DNA of 64,000 nt, from contig SDOX01000010.1 in NCBI GenBank assembly GCA_004565275.1, positions 753,446 to 817,445 on the forward strand. The letters run 5' to 3'. The stretch comes from Nannochloropsis salina CCMP1776 (taxonomy: Eukaryota; Sar; Eustigmatophyceae; Eustigmatales; Monodopsidaceae). The position numbers were made by a program, and so were the translations under genes. Below the pieces are notes generated by a model, which saw only the letters and a list, made by a program, of their open reading frames with translations, had not been told where the DNA came from and ran no database searches. This document shows positions 1 to 9,345 of the stretch, piece by piece; the stretch's first letter is position 1, and each line of letters opens with the position of its first letter.

Positions 1-506
1 TGTCGACCGTCCTCCTACCCAGCGGGAGGTGGTGACGAAGGCCTTGCTACCGTCCACCCCTTCGATGCCGAGCATTCCATCCCTGTCGACGCCGCTGAGC
101 CGCCAGTCTCTTTCGTTCTTGGCCTCCCCCGCCCCACACGTTGTGCCACTCTTTCCCTCGGCCTCGCGGCGTTTTGTCTCCATCACCAGCTGCAGTACCG
201 GAAGGGCGAAAGCAGCAGTTTTACCGCTCCCCGTCTCCGCCGCTGCCATCACGTCCCCCCCCCCCAAAATCAAGGGGATTGCCTCGTCTTGCACATCCGT
301 TGGCAACAACCAATTCAAGTCGCCCTCGATGGCCTCCAGAAGAGGAGTCAAATGGAGTAATGGAATCGATGAAATGAGCGAAGAATCAAGACATTCTTGT
401 CAGTGGCCCCAAATGTTTTTAAAAATCCAGGTTTTATGAGGGCTAGCTTGTTGCGTACCTGAATGAGCTCCTCCCCGAGGCCCAAGGACTCGAAACCACC
501 CGCCAT
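1..506 (-). CDS. DDX1: DDX1-type DEAD-box RNA helicase, N-terminal part (runs off the left edge)
   Basis: ATP-dependent RNA helicase; the DDX1 family acts in tRNA ligase complexes, RNA clearance at breaks and RNA export. Exon 1 is 459-506 (16 codons, starting [16 protein letters not shown]), the intron is 334-458 (GTACGC...GGAG), and exon 2 runs from 333 past base 1 with 111 open codons. Joined, it reads the Q-motif region ([20 protein letters not shown]) and Walker [10 protein letters not shown], then leaves the helicase core into [17 protein letters not shown]...SRWVGGRST. That switch matches the SPRY insertion DDX1 alone carries between motifs I and Ia. Motifs Ia-VI lie outside the window. 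It is divergent from the SNF2 gene, sharing under 400 bp of upstream DNA. Family identity is confident; the first exon rests on splice consensus plus its match to the DDX1 N-terminus. Confidence 0.88.
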
Positions 507-893
507 CTACTTGGCTTCGTCTGTGAACCAACAAAGTGTTGTTAGATACAATTAATTGCCGCCTCAGTTGCCATAAGACTCATGGGATGGACTATTTGGC
601 AATCACGAGGGCAGATGCTTGGTATAGGGACAGGGGAGGTGAAAGTGGAAAGGCAGATAAGTGATCGACGAGCGAGTGAAACCAGCGACAGGACTCGAGA
701 CTTGCAGTCACTCGCTACGTCAACAAAAGAAAACACGCGTAGGTCTTGGGGCCGTATTCGACGACTGAGTGGCTACTTATATGTGCTTGTATCGAACATG
801 GACATGTTACCACTGATATAAGCGCTTGTCCAAGCCCGTGGCTGCTTACACAGTAAACCATACCCCTCGCTACTTCCTACAGGTTGGAGGAGC
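507..893. promoter_or_regulatory. Divergent intergenic region between DDX1 and the SNF2/RING gene
   Basis: 387 bp between two start codons facing away from each other, so it should hold both promoters. I see no clear TATA box, tandem motif or conserved element. Short reading frames here have no recognisable content. Confidence 0.5.
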
Positions 894-3800
894 ATGGAGG
901 CAAGCACGAGCAGCACGAGTCTTGCCGAGTTCACTTCATCATATGCTGCTGGTCCAACCGCGAAACGTGGTCGAAAGAGGGTTTTTGCCTTACCGTTGGA
1001 GGAGCAATGGTCGTGGCTCAGCCTAGGTTCAGTACAGACAGAGGTTCGTGTCGGAGCAACGGACGTTTTCGGCCCTCGCCCTTCTTGTCCCTCAGCTATA
1101 TCCTTGACCAACCTGGTCAAGAAGGGTGATACTTGTGAATGGGGTACTGACGGAGAAAAGACGTGTGAGAAAGCGGGCGACGTCGAGGATACTGGTCAGC
1201 ACTCCCACGAGAGCGAACCCGAGGGTTTGCCACGGCGGACATTAACACTTATGGATGGAAAGCTCAAAAGAGGAAGCGTGCTTGTGCTTCGAAGCTGCAA
1301 AGTTTGCGATTTGGTGCACGAGTTGTCGAGCAAGTCCCTGGTATCTCTCGGGCTGTGGAAAGTAATGGCGAGGAAAGTTATTAGACCTCGGGCTGAACTA
1401 CTTGGGCGATCGTCCCCGCTAACCATGACGCTCAGTTTGAGCGTCACTGTGCGGCTTTGTATAAACCGTGCTTCTCCCCACCTTTGCGTAAGACAACGCC
1501 GCATATACTTGCCAAAGCTTCTCGCACTTTGTAATCTTCTCCGCACATCGCAATTGAGAGCCTCTGGGAATGCAAGCGTGCCAGCGAGTCAGCAAAACGA
1601 GCATAGCAGGCTCAGGCATGAGGAAAACGGACGAGGGCGTCTGGCACAAATTTTCGAAGAAGCTTCAAGAGCCCCTCAGTCCACGCCGGGGTATGCCGGT
1701 ACAGGATGTTGGCAGCGGCAGCAACAACGCGAGCAACAGCCACTGCGGGCCCCCGAGAGGCGCCACCTGCTCTCCCCAAACGGAAGTTCCGCAAAGCAAT
1801 CGAGAGCAAGCATTACCGTGCTAGGTGACGACGTGCTCGGCCTTGTCTTCTCCTTCTTCGACTCTGTGGCCTTGCACGCCCTGGGCGACACCTGCCGCTA
1901 CATGAGAGCAGCCACAGCCAGCATCGTGCCCGGCCTGAAGGCCCGCTTGTTTGCCCATCAACTTCGGGACCTGACGTGGATGTGGCAGAGAGAGAATGCG
2001 TCCTGGACGGCCCGGCAATACCCTGACCCGGCATGGGAAGCGTTGCTCGTGGAGGAGGACGCGAGTTGGGAAGGAGAGCATGCAGATCAGAGAAAGCCGG
2101 AGGACAGGAGGAGGCTCATGTATGTCAATATGTTGACGGGGGATCTATTTTTGGGCAAAAAGGAGGTGCCTCTGCTGACAGATGTGCGGGGAGGCTTCCT
2201 GTGTGACGAGCCAGGGCTGGGTAAGACGGTCACGGCCTTGGCCTTGATCCTGAAGACTGCGGGAAGGTTGCCCGGGCCGGTTGAGGAGGAGGGAGGCATG
2301 GAGATGGTGATGGGACACAACGCCCGTCGGTGGCACCGGCGACGGACTGCTGACACAGTATGCGATACAGGTGGGATGGAGCGAGAGGGCCGTCGGTGTC
2401 GTTCCACTCACCGCCGTCGAGACCTGGATCCGCGACTTTTGCGCCCGTCAGGAGCGACCTTGATCATCTGCCCGGGCCCTCTGATGGGGCACTGGAGGGA
2501 ACAGATCGAGAGGCACGCAGAAGGGTGGGCGTTGGGAGAGGGCCAAGTCTTCTATGACCATGCCACGGGGATGGGAACCGGGGGCTGGCGGGCCTTGCCC
2601 CCGCCGGAGCCTTTGGCTTTGTACAAGGTCGTGGTCGTGACGAGGGAGCGGCTCAGGCAGGAGTGGATCAGTGGCGGGCCGACGCACATGATGGATAGCA
2701 TACCTCCACGGTACGCGGGTGATCAGGAGGGGACAGAGGCAGAGGAAGGGGACCTTGGCAATCGACGGCTCAGTCCCCTTCTAGGCGTGCGCTGGCTGCG
2801 AGTGCTTGTGGACGAAGGGCACTCCCTAGGCTCAGTGGCCATCACCAACGAGGGCCTCATGTCGAAGCGCTTGGAAGCAGAACGCCGCTGGGTGATGACA
2901 GGAACGCCCCATCGGCACGATGCCGCGGATCTGGCCTCCCTGCACGCCCTCCTCTCTTTCCTGCGCCAAGCACCGTACGGCTCCTCGCACAACGAGTACT
3001 GGTACAAGCTCATAAGTGGACGAGGGACAGGCGCAGCGACTTCCGAATTGCGTCGGAAGCGCTTGGTCCAACTCTTGCGACGAATCATGGTGCGGCATAC
3101 AAAAGAAAGCATCCCTGAGATCCCGGCTCCACACTGGAGAGTGACACGCTTGCGCATGTCGCGTTTGGAAGCCACCACCTACAACACTCTGGTGTCGTTG
3201 GTCCACGCAAACCTGGTCACGACTGACATGGTGGGGGGCACCCACGCACCAGGGGCGCTCCATCCGGACAGCATGTTGAACCCGATCAATCGGGTGTCGG
3301 CGAACACCCTGCTCGGGAACCTGCGCCTGGCTTGTTGTGGAGGTGGTGCTCAGGTCGTGTCTATCGAGCAGCAATCCATCGTCATGACCCTTCAGTTGGC
3401 GCGGCGGTTGTTCTTGGAGTTTCAGGAGGCTCGCCGCCGAGGAAGGGAGCAGACGGTTGTGGAGGAAGAGGAGTATGAGGAGGCAGTCTCGGTCGGTGTG
3501 GCGCGGGTGGCCGCTTTTTTGAACCGCCTCAGGGCGTACGTGAACACTCCCTGCGATGCGTGCGGGACTCTTTTGATCATCCTCATGGTAACCCCGTGTT
3601 TGCATTTGCTTTGTTGCCAGTGTATGAAAGGGAAAAACAATCTGTGTCCGGCCTGCGGATGCACATTTTCGGTGGACGCCTTTCAATTGCTGCAGCCGGG
3701 CCTGTCAGTGCACTGGCACGAGGAAGATTTAGTGGTGCTGCCGGACCGGGTGGATAAACCTCTGGACGAGGACGTTGCAAATCACAAGGGTTTTGGTAAT

Positions 3801-5270
3801 ATTGTCAATGTTGACACGAATTCCTCTACTGTGCCTGTGCAGTCGCCATCATCTGTGCCTTATCAGTTCGATCCAGGACATTCGCAAATTAACTACCACG
3901 TGACGTCCAGGGTCCTTTACACTGGCAAGAAAGCAGATGAACGAGGCGAAAATCAGGTCGGAGGAAAGGAGAGTCGGGGACTAATTGGACATGGTACATT
4001 GGGTGCTGGTCGCGGGCCTCTGACTTTAGAGAAGGAGCCCCCTCCTAACAGTACAATTGGCCGGGTGAGCGACCACACTGATGTTAATGAGGAACACTTC
4101 TCTGAAAAGATGGACGGCAATGCTGACGACGGCTCATGGCAAGTAGTTAGCAAAGCTTGGCATATGATAACTCATTTGCACGCCTATCTCGAGAACCAAT
4201 CAAGCAATCCTACGTCGCATGACCACAGTCTCCCCTTGAAGGCTGTCGTCTTCAGCCAATTTCGAGTGTATCTGAATGGCCTGAAAGTGGCGCTGGAGAA
4301 CCACGGTTTCCGCGTGGGGAAATTCTACGATAAGACGAGGCTTGCTGATCTCTCGAGATTCAAGGCCACTTTTGCGAGTGATGGCGACGAAGGTTTACAG
4401 GTTCTTCTGATTGGAAAAGAGGGAAGCCATGGCCTGGACCTGAGTTTGGCGACACATGTTTTCCTCATGGACCAAATTTGGGACGAAAATTTGCAGAACC
4501 AAGTGGTATCAAGGGCCTATAGGATGGGAGCGCAGGCATCGGTGCGTGTTGAACGGCTTGTCATGCAAGACACGGTGGAAGAAGCCATGGAGACCTTGGC
4601 GTCAGGAAGATTAGGAGGGCCTCAGTTCGAGACAAATACCCAAGGGGATGACTCAGATGAGGAGCAAGACGAGGATAGCGTGCCAGACAGCGACTCGGAA
4701 GCACCCTTGCCTCTGGAAAGACGTTCAGAAAGCGATATACTAGAGTCGTCCTCATCTTCACTCTCGGCCATGGGGCATGGGTCTTGGGAACCAGAGAGCT
4801 ACGGAATACAACAAAGTCTGGTCGATCGAAATGAATATACAGATGTCAGCCCAGTCCCCACCACGAAGGCAATGTCGAAACGTAAAACTTCAAAGCGAGG
4901 CACGGGAAGTGCGCATTTTCGAAGCGGTCAGAAGAGCGGCCGCTCAAAACTGTCGGGCTGTACAAGCAGATGTACTGGGGCACCGGATGCGAGGAAGATG
5001 AACATTTTATTGCGATCTCTCCGTGTGGTGGAGGTCAACCCTTCTCCATCAGCCGTAAAGTTGAGCCGTGCTACAATTATCACTCCTGTTGAAACTACCT
5101 CCACCCCTGAGACCGGTAGCGGTCGGCAAAATAGTGAAACTGTGCATGATGCACGCGGTGTCTTAAGTCGTGCCGATTTTAATTTTGCACACGGGGCAGA
5201 CAAAATTCGCGAAATAAATTCGGGTGATGCATGTGCCAAAGAGCCTGTTCGACGCGTGCGCTTCGAATAG
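894..5270 (+). CDS. F-box / SNF2 helicase / RING-finger protein (Rad5/Rad16-like)
   Basis: Single-exon, 1,458 residues. Order of domains: poorly conserved N-terminus (1-300); F-box-like segment at about 306-345 (LGDDVLGLVFSFFDS...); SNF2 N-lobe with Walker A DEPGLGKT near 437 and motif II DEGH near 638; RING C3HC4 at about 887-925 (CDAC, CLH, CCQC, CPAC all present); SNF2 C-lobe at about 1115-1232 with motif VI-like QVVSRAYRMGAQ; acidic, Ser-rich tail ending RVRFE. A RING between the SNF2 lobes is typical of Rad5/Rad16/HLTF-class chromatin translocases. The extra F-box is the architecture of a plant family typified by Arabidopsis At3g54460. Expected role: nuclear ATP-driven remodeller with ubiquitin-ligase activity, possibly linked to SCF through the F-box. 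Substrate unknown. The ATG at 894 is the first in the frame; the first 300 residues are the least certain part. Confidence 0.88.
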   Translation: MEASTSSTSLAEFTSSYAAGPTAKRGRKRVFALPLEEQWSWLSLGSVQTEVRVGATDVFGPRPSCPSAISLTNLVKKGDTCEWGTDGEKTCEKAGDVEDTGQHSHESEPEGLPRRTLTLMDGKLKRGSVLVLRSCKVCDLVHELSSKSLVSLGLWKVMARKVIRPRAELLGRSSPLTMTLSLSVTVRLCINRASPHLCVRQRRIYLPKLLALCNLLRTSQLRASGNASVPASQQNEHSRLRHEENGRGRLAQIFEEASRAPQSTPGYAGTGCWQRQQQREQQPLRAPERRHLLSPNGSSAKQSRASITVLGDDVLGLVFSFFDSVALHALGDTCRYMRAATASIVPGLKARLFAHQLRDLTWMWQRENASWTARQYPDPAWEALLVEEDASWEGEHADQRKPEDRRRLMYVNMLTGDLFLGKKEVPLLTDVRGGFLCDEPGLGKTVTALALILKTAGRLPGPVEEEGGMEMVMGHNARRWHRRRTADTVCDTGGMEREGRRCRSTHRRRDLDPRLLRPSGATLIICPGPLMGHWREQIERHAEGWALGEGQVFYDHATGMGTGGWRALPPPEPLALYKVVVVTRERLRQEWISGGPTHMMDSIPPRYAGDQEGTEAEEGDLGNRRLSPLLGVRWLRVLVDEGHSLGSVAITNEGLMSKRLEAERRWVMTGTPHRHDAADLASLHALLSFLRQAPYGSSHNEYWYKLISGRGTGAATSELRRKRLVQLLRRIMVRHTKESIPEIPAPHWRVTRLRMSRLEATTYNTLVSLVHANLVTTDMVGGTHAPGALHPDSMLNPINRVSANTLLGNLRLACCGGGAQVVSIEQQSIVMTLQLARRLFLEFQEARRRGREQTVVEEEEYEEAVSVGVARVAAFLNRLRAYVNTPCDACGTLLIILMVTPCLHLLCCQCMKGKNNLCPACGCTFSVDAFQLLQPGLSVHWHEEDLVVLPDRVDKPLDEDVANHKGFGNIVNVDTNSSTVPVQSPSSVPYQFDPGHSQINYHVTSRVLYTGKKADERGENQVGGKESRGLIGHGTLGAGRGPLTLEKEPPPNSTIGRVSDHTDVNEEHFSEKMDGNADDGSWQVVSKAWHMITHLHAYLENQSSNPTSHDHSLPLKAVVFSQFRVYLNGLKVALENHGFRVGKFYDKTRLADLSRFKATFASDGDEGLQVLLIGKEGSHGLDLSLATHVFLMDQIWDENLQNQVVSRAYRMGAQASVRVERLVMQDTVEEAMETLASGRLGGPQFETNTQGDDSDEEQDEDSVPDSDSEAPLPLERRSESDILESSSSSLSAMGHGSWEPESYGIQQSLVDRNEYTDVSPVPTTKAMSKRKTSKRGTGSAHFRSGQKSGRSKLSGCTSRCTGAPDARKMNILLRSLRVVEVNPSPSAVKLSRATIITPVETTSTPETGSGRQNSETVHDARGVLSRADFNFAHGADKIREINSGDACAKEPVRRVRFE

Positions 5271-5708
5271 ACTTGTGAAAAAATAACCTTGCGATACTTT
5301 TTTAAAGCAAAAGTCTTACAAAGATAAAAAATGTAAAAAGCATACAGATATTGAAATGGCAATCTCACATTTTGCTTGCAGTCGCGTGCAACGTTTCCAA
5401 GATATATACGTCAAATCTTAATTGTTACGTATTTACTTCTCCTGCTTCTATGCATGGGTGAGTATTATTAAAGCCCGCGATTGAGCGCTCAAAAAATGAG
5501 TCTGAATGTGTCCACAGTCTTTGCGGGTCTTGTTTTGCCGCATTCGAGTTTGTATTAGATGCTACGCGAAGGGCCACGATATCCACCGAGCAAGAGAAGT
5601 TAACGGAAATTCAAACTGGCGCAAGAGGGACGTCAGAAATATTAGTCTCTAAAATCAACGTCCCTGTCCACTACGTGAAACACTTTCATCGCGCGCTTTT
5701 TTGATGTG
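5271..5708. other. Intergenic region between the SNF2/RING and RPEL genes
   Basis: AT-richer than the flanking genes, with A-runs just after the SNF2 stop that could serve polyadenylation. No gene or repeat seen. Confidence 0.4.
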
Positions 5709-5715
5709 TATAAAA
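5709..5715 (+). promoter_or_regulatory. TATA box of the RPEL gene
   Basis: TATAAAA lies 78 bp upstream of the preferred start codon at 5793. It falls inside an N-terminal extension of the reading frame, an argument for starting translation at the later ATG. Recognised by sequence only. Confidence 0.5.
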
Positions 5716-5792
5716 TGTTAATTTTCTGCCGAAACGATCTCGCGGCGGCGATTTTATTACCTCGCGTTATATTTATTCGCATTCTTCTTACA

Positions 5793-6179
5793 ATGCCAAA
5801 TCAGGAAGTGATACCACACCTCAACATGTCTCTCGAACCGACTTTTCTTACGAACCGCCCGACTGAGGCCGATATGCAAGAACGTGGACTTTTAAGTCCC
5901 AATAGCATTGCACCTGCTCTGCAAGGCAAAGCCAGGACTTTGCAAAAGGCCATGGTCAAAGATGCGATAGCGCTCCAACTTGCCTCACGGCCGGATGCCG
6001 AATCCCTCCATGACAAGGGCGTGCATTCCCCTGGAAGCAATATTTCCCCGTCCTTACTTCCTGCGGCTCATAACCTAGAAAAATGTCTGAAAAAGGACGC
6101 CGTGGCTAAGTCATTGCGAGAGCGTCCAACTAAGGATGAACTGATTACGGATGGTATCCTGTCACCACCCATGGCTTAA
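5793..6179 (+). CDS. Small RPEL-repeat protein, predicted G-actin binder
   Basis: 128 residues from MPNQEVIPHLN. Almost the whole protein is three RPEL motifs spaced by about 40 residues: NRPTEADMQERGLLSP, SRPDAESLHDKGVHSP and ERPTKDELITDGILSP, each preceded by a short basic or amphipathic stretch (LQKAMVKDAIALQLA; LEKCLKKDAVAKSLR). In animal MRTF and Phactr proteins each RPEL binds one actin monomer, and tandem RPELs form multivalent actin assemblies and gate nuclear import. Here there is no SAP, bZIP-like or phosphatase-binding domain, so it looks like a free-standing actin-monomer buffer or sensor. The RP pair is intact in all three; the Glu-Leu pair is strict only in repeat 3. An ATG at 5715 and a GTG at 5706 would add residues, but these overlap the TATA box. 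Single exon. Family assignment strong, function inferred. Confidence 0.85.
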   Translation: MPNQEVIPHLNMSLEPTFLTNRPTEADMQERGLLSPNSIAPALQGKARTLQKAMVKDAIALQLASRPDAESLHDKGVHSPGSNISPSLLPAAHNLEKCLKKDAVAKSLRERPTKDELITDGILSPPMA

Positions 6180-6646
6180 AGAACGAGCAAGGACCCAGTT
6201 ACCTTTTCGATGGGAAGTAGAGCTCCAGAATTTCACTGATTTTAGAAGATAAGATACTCACAAGGTGTATGAGCAATCTCTGTCATACAAAGTGCATTTC
6301 GTGGGGAACATCATTTTGTACATCATTGTTAATGAAGTCCTCGGATCTTACCATGTACCTTGTACACATCACCACACGACTCATCCTTTTCAAAGAAAAA
6401 ATCGGATATCACTATGTAAGAGCATATATCGCAGTATAATAACTGTTAAAAGTTAGATAGTGTTGCCTTCCTGGAAGGGCTTTTTTAGGTTACTATTTTA
6501 ACCTGTCCTTCTTCTTTCATTCGGAAAAAAAGTCTCCAGTATTGCCTCAGTCATTACTAATAAATGTGCTCGTGTACAAAGTCTGCATTTGTTAACCCAT
6601 TTAAGTGAGGCCTTGCGCATTGCCTCCTACCACCCTCTAGATGCCT
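6180..6646. other. Intergenic region between the RPEL gene and the M1 pseudogene
   Basis: AT-rich stretch between a + gene end and a - pseudogene end. Nothing recognisable beyond A/T runs that may include polyadenylation signals. Confidence 0.4.
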
Positions 6647-9103
6647 CTAGGTGTGACGATTTTGTCGTGTTGCTTCGATGAAATTGTTGTGCAATGCAGT
6701 ACACAAATCTAATTCGAGGCTGCGACCGACGCGAAGGCGTAAGGGGATCTGGAATGTCTCGTGTCTACAATCGCACATATTTCGCGGCGACCTGCTGAAA
6801 GGTCTCTGAGAAAAATGCATATGGAGGCTGCTGTAAGAATCGTTTTTCGCTGACATAGGGTTAGGGTTAGGGTTAGTAGTCTGCCCGCACATGCAAGGCT
6901 GGAAAGCCAACACGGCGGGTCCATGGCCTTATGAGATCGTGTACGCGCACTCTATCTGTCCTTCGCGTAGGCGTGTTTTCGGCCAGCTCGAAAGGGGTGC
7001 CCTTATGGCTTGATAAGTCCTGTTCCCGAGATTTCAAGCGCCATTGACGTTTGCCATCATTTCCCTCATCCACTTCTGCATAATTACTCGTGCTTAGGGG
7101 GTCTTCTTGTACTCCATGTGCTCTCAGAAGGCCATCTGCCTCTCGGATCGCTGATACCTCATCGTTAATGGCACCCCACAGATCTGCCTCGGTCATGCAC
7201 CCGTACTGGTATCGAAGAACATAGCGCTGGATTCCCCGAAGAAATGTAGAAATACCCACGTGTGACGCCAGCATTCTCAATAATGCTGCCCCTTTACCAT
7301 AGGTGATGACGTCGAACGACTTGACGACGGCTCTGAGGTGCTGTTGTCGGAGTGGGTGAGAATCAGAGTTTGGATCTGCAAGCATGGCGGCGAGCATAAC
7401 GTCATTTATGAAATTGCCTCATACGTGTGAATTCACATGATTTAAGGCCTCCAGAGCTATGAATTCAAAAAAGCGTGCCGCTGACTCCTTCAGCCATAAC
7501 TCTCCCATCGACCCGGGAGTCATCAGGTTTCCCAGCCATTGATGCACTATCTCATGGCCAAGAAGACGGGCGATCCGTCGTCTTCTGAAGAATCTAATGG
7601 TGGGAGAGATGAGGAAGTAGTCTTTTAAGATGGCAATCGCCTCGCAGCCCTCCATTCCCATGCCGTGCACCTGCGGGAAACAGATGATATCCAGTTTTGG
7701 CAGTGGATACAGGGCATTTCCTTCCCCTACGGCTAGCTTCGACTCTCGAAATGGTAGAAGTACGTCCCTTACATTCGTTAAACTGTGTAAAATGCCCGAA
7801 AAAAAATGAAAGCACATGCATGCGCAATGGATGGCGTATTGTCCCTCCTCCAAAGGGCAGAGGGCAGAGAGGGGGCAGAAAGAGGGTCAACCGCATAGAG
7901 TGTGGAAGAGCAGAGGCCAAGCTGCCGTCATTACGCTCACGTAGTTCTTTGATGTCATCCTTTCGGTTGATAGTTTGGACAGTGCGTCCTCCCTCTGCCA
8001 TCGACACTGTTGTCGTCCTTACACTAGCTGCCTCGCTGGGGACCCTCCAGGCTGCACAAGTCAAGTTGTGCGTTGATTGATTAGAAATGACCCACCCAAA
8101 ACCCCAGTGTTTACAAAGACATTGGAGGTGTTGCGAAAAAACGGGTCAAGTACCATGTTTTTCGATGGTGGAATCCAGGCTCCGTTGGCCTGTAGGAGTT
8201 GGTGCTGCTCGCGTACGAATCCTGCAGAGTCCGACGTCCCGTATCGTTCTGCTTTTGGGTGCGGTTATGCTCAGATGGACTATTAAAACGTTGTCCGACG
8301 TCAGATTGTAGTGATTGCAGAGTCCTTGTCGTGACACTCTCATGTCTACGGGCCGCTCCCCGAAAAACCACCGAGGCAGCTGCCGCACACCCAAGCTTTA
8401 TGGCCCCAGACGAGGCGGCATAACCGCTGATGGACACCGCTTGTTGAGCCGAGCTCTCTCTTACCACCAAAAGGGTGAGGCGGATGCGAGCTTTGAAATG
8501 GGCCGTGTCAAAGCACGGAAAAGCCCGGCGGCAGTATGACGGTTCAAAATGCGTTGCCAAAATCCAAGCGTACGACGAGTCATGGGTCTCAGCAGCACCG
8601 CAGTGATTGCACTTGTCTTTGATATCTTTAACACTGGAGTAGTCGCCTGAACTCCACCGACAGGCGTAAATACCTTCGCTTCTAAGTCAGTAGGAGAGAC
8701 GTACGATGTACTGACCAATCGACAAGGGTGATTTTACGTCGATGGCGACTATTTGCGGAGAGGTAGAATATATTTCCGCTGCGGTAAAAGTATCATCTGG
8801 AAACCCTACGCTTGCTGAGTTCATACTCAATCCGACTGAATGCAGCCGGACGACTGCCGTGGGCTGCTTTACCACGATCGTGACATCGACCATTCCCTTT
8901 GTGGCCAAATCGAGAGGTCCCGCAAGCGCCAGGTGCACATCGTAGGCAAGTGGTGCGCCAACGTCACTTGGCAAGAGGCCTTGCTCGTCCCACTCGTGGT
9001 GCATGGAGGCTAGTCTCTGAAGCGGGAGCAGGAACAAAAAAAGCACGAGGGGGCAGGAGGTTTTGCTCAATATCCTCAAGGCACATCGAAAACCATAACA
9101 CAC
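6647..9103 (-). pseudogene. Decayed M1-family zinc aminopeptidase
   Basis: Recognisable from end to end but broken. N-terminal hydrophobic leader (LVLFLFLLPL); M1 N-domain; THFEPSYCRRAFPCFDTAHFKA; YPLPKLD; zinc site HEIVH plus Glu 18 residues later (LWLKESAA); transition-state Tyr in DVITYGKGA; WTRRVGFPALHV. Two of three long segments (starting 9103 and 8560) share a frame split only by a TGA at 8687-8689. A TAA at 8111-8113 interrupts TPPMSL/LGFWVGHF, the frame then changes before 7853, and another TGA at 7419-7421 sits where the family has Trp. A telomere-type insert adds stops at 6856-6876, and the last part (FQIPLRLRVG) is in another frame. The GAMEN exopeptidase motif is eroded to MGMEG. 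Two TGAs could be read as selenocysteine or introns, but the TAA, frame changes and eroded motif favour a pseudogene. It is otherwise close to full M1 length to the end of the catalytic domain. Confidence 0.8.
6856..6876 (+). repeat. Interstitial telomere-type repeat (TTAGGG, 3.5 copies)
   Basis: 21 bases of perfect TTAGGG periodicity inside the decayed aminopeptidase, between the part encoding GFPALHVRADY and the part encoding SEKRFLQQ. Read on the coding (minus) strand it is CCCTAA-type and supplies three TAA stops. The flanking aminopeptidase segments remain in one frame across it, as expected for an insertion of a multiple of three. It is far too short for a telomere and lies between intact genes. 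Confidence 0.75.
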
Positions 9104-9345
9104 CCGCGGCGGCAGCGTATGGCCCTAATGAAGGGACAGGACAAGAGTTTCGTGGATGAGGGTGAAGTGCGAGCGCGATAACTCCCATGCCATGCTGCTT
9201 CGTGGCCCGCAACCTCAGACCTTTGGGCTGACCGGGCGTCCCTGTTGTTCCCCCTCACTGTTCAGCGACAAGAGCGAGGTGCGGTCGAAAAATGCATTGC
9301 AGTCCAAACCTTACCCCTTAAGCACCTGTTCTCATTACCTCAGAC

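Noticed and set aside
2832-3686. 284-residue - strand frame inside the SNF2/RING gene
   Set aside because: Antisense shadow of conserved SNF2 and RING coding sequence; no domain of its own.
6810-6900. Telomere-type repeat as a chromosome end, or as a branch-point-containing 41-base intron
   Set aside because: Intact genes continue on both sides, so it is not an end. A TACTAAC-like branch point and CAG acceptor occur, but splicing there would leave the wrong frame for the downstream SEKRFLQQ text.
7419-8689. In-frame TGA codons of the aminopeptidase read as selenocysteine
   Set aside because: Family residues at these places are Trp and probably Gly, no SECIS-like element was evident, and TAA stops and frame changes are also present.
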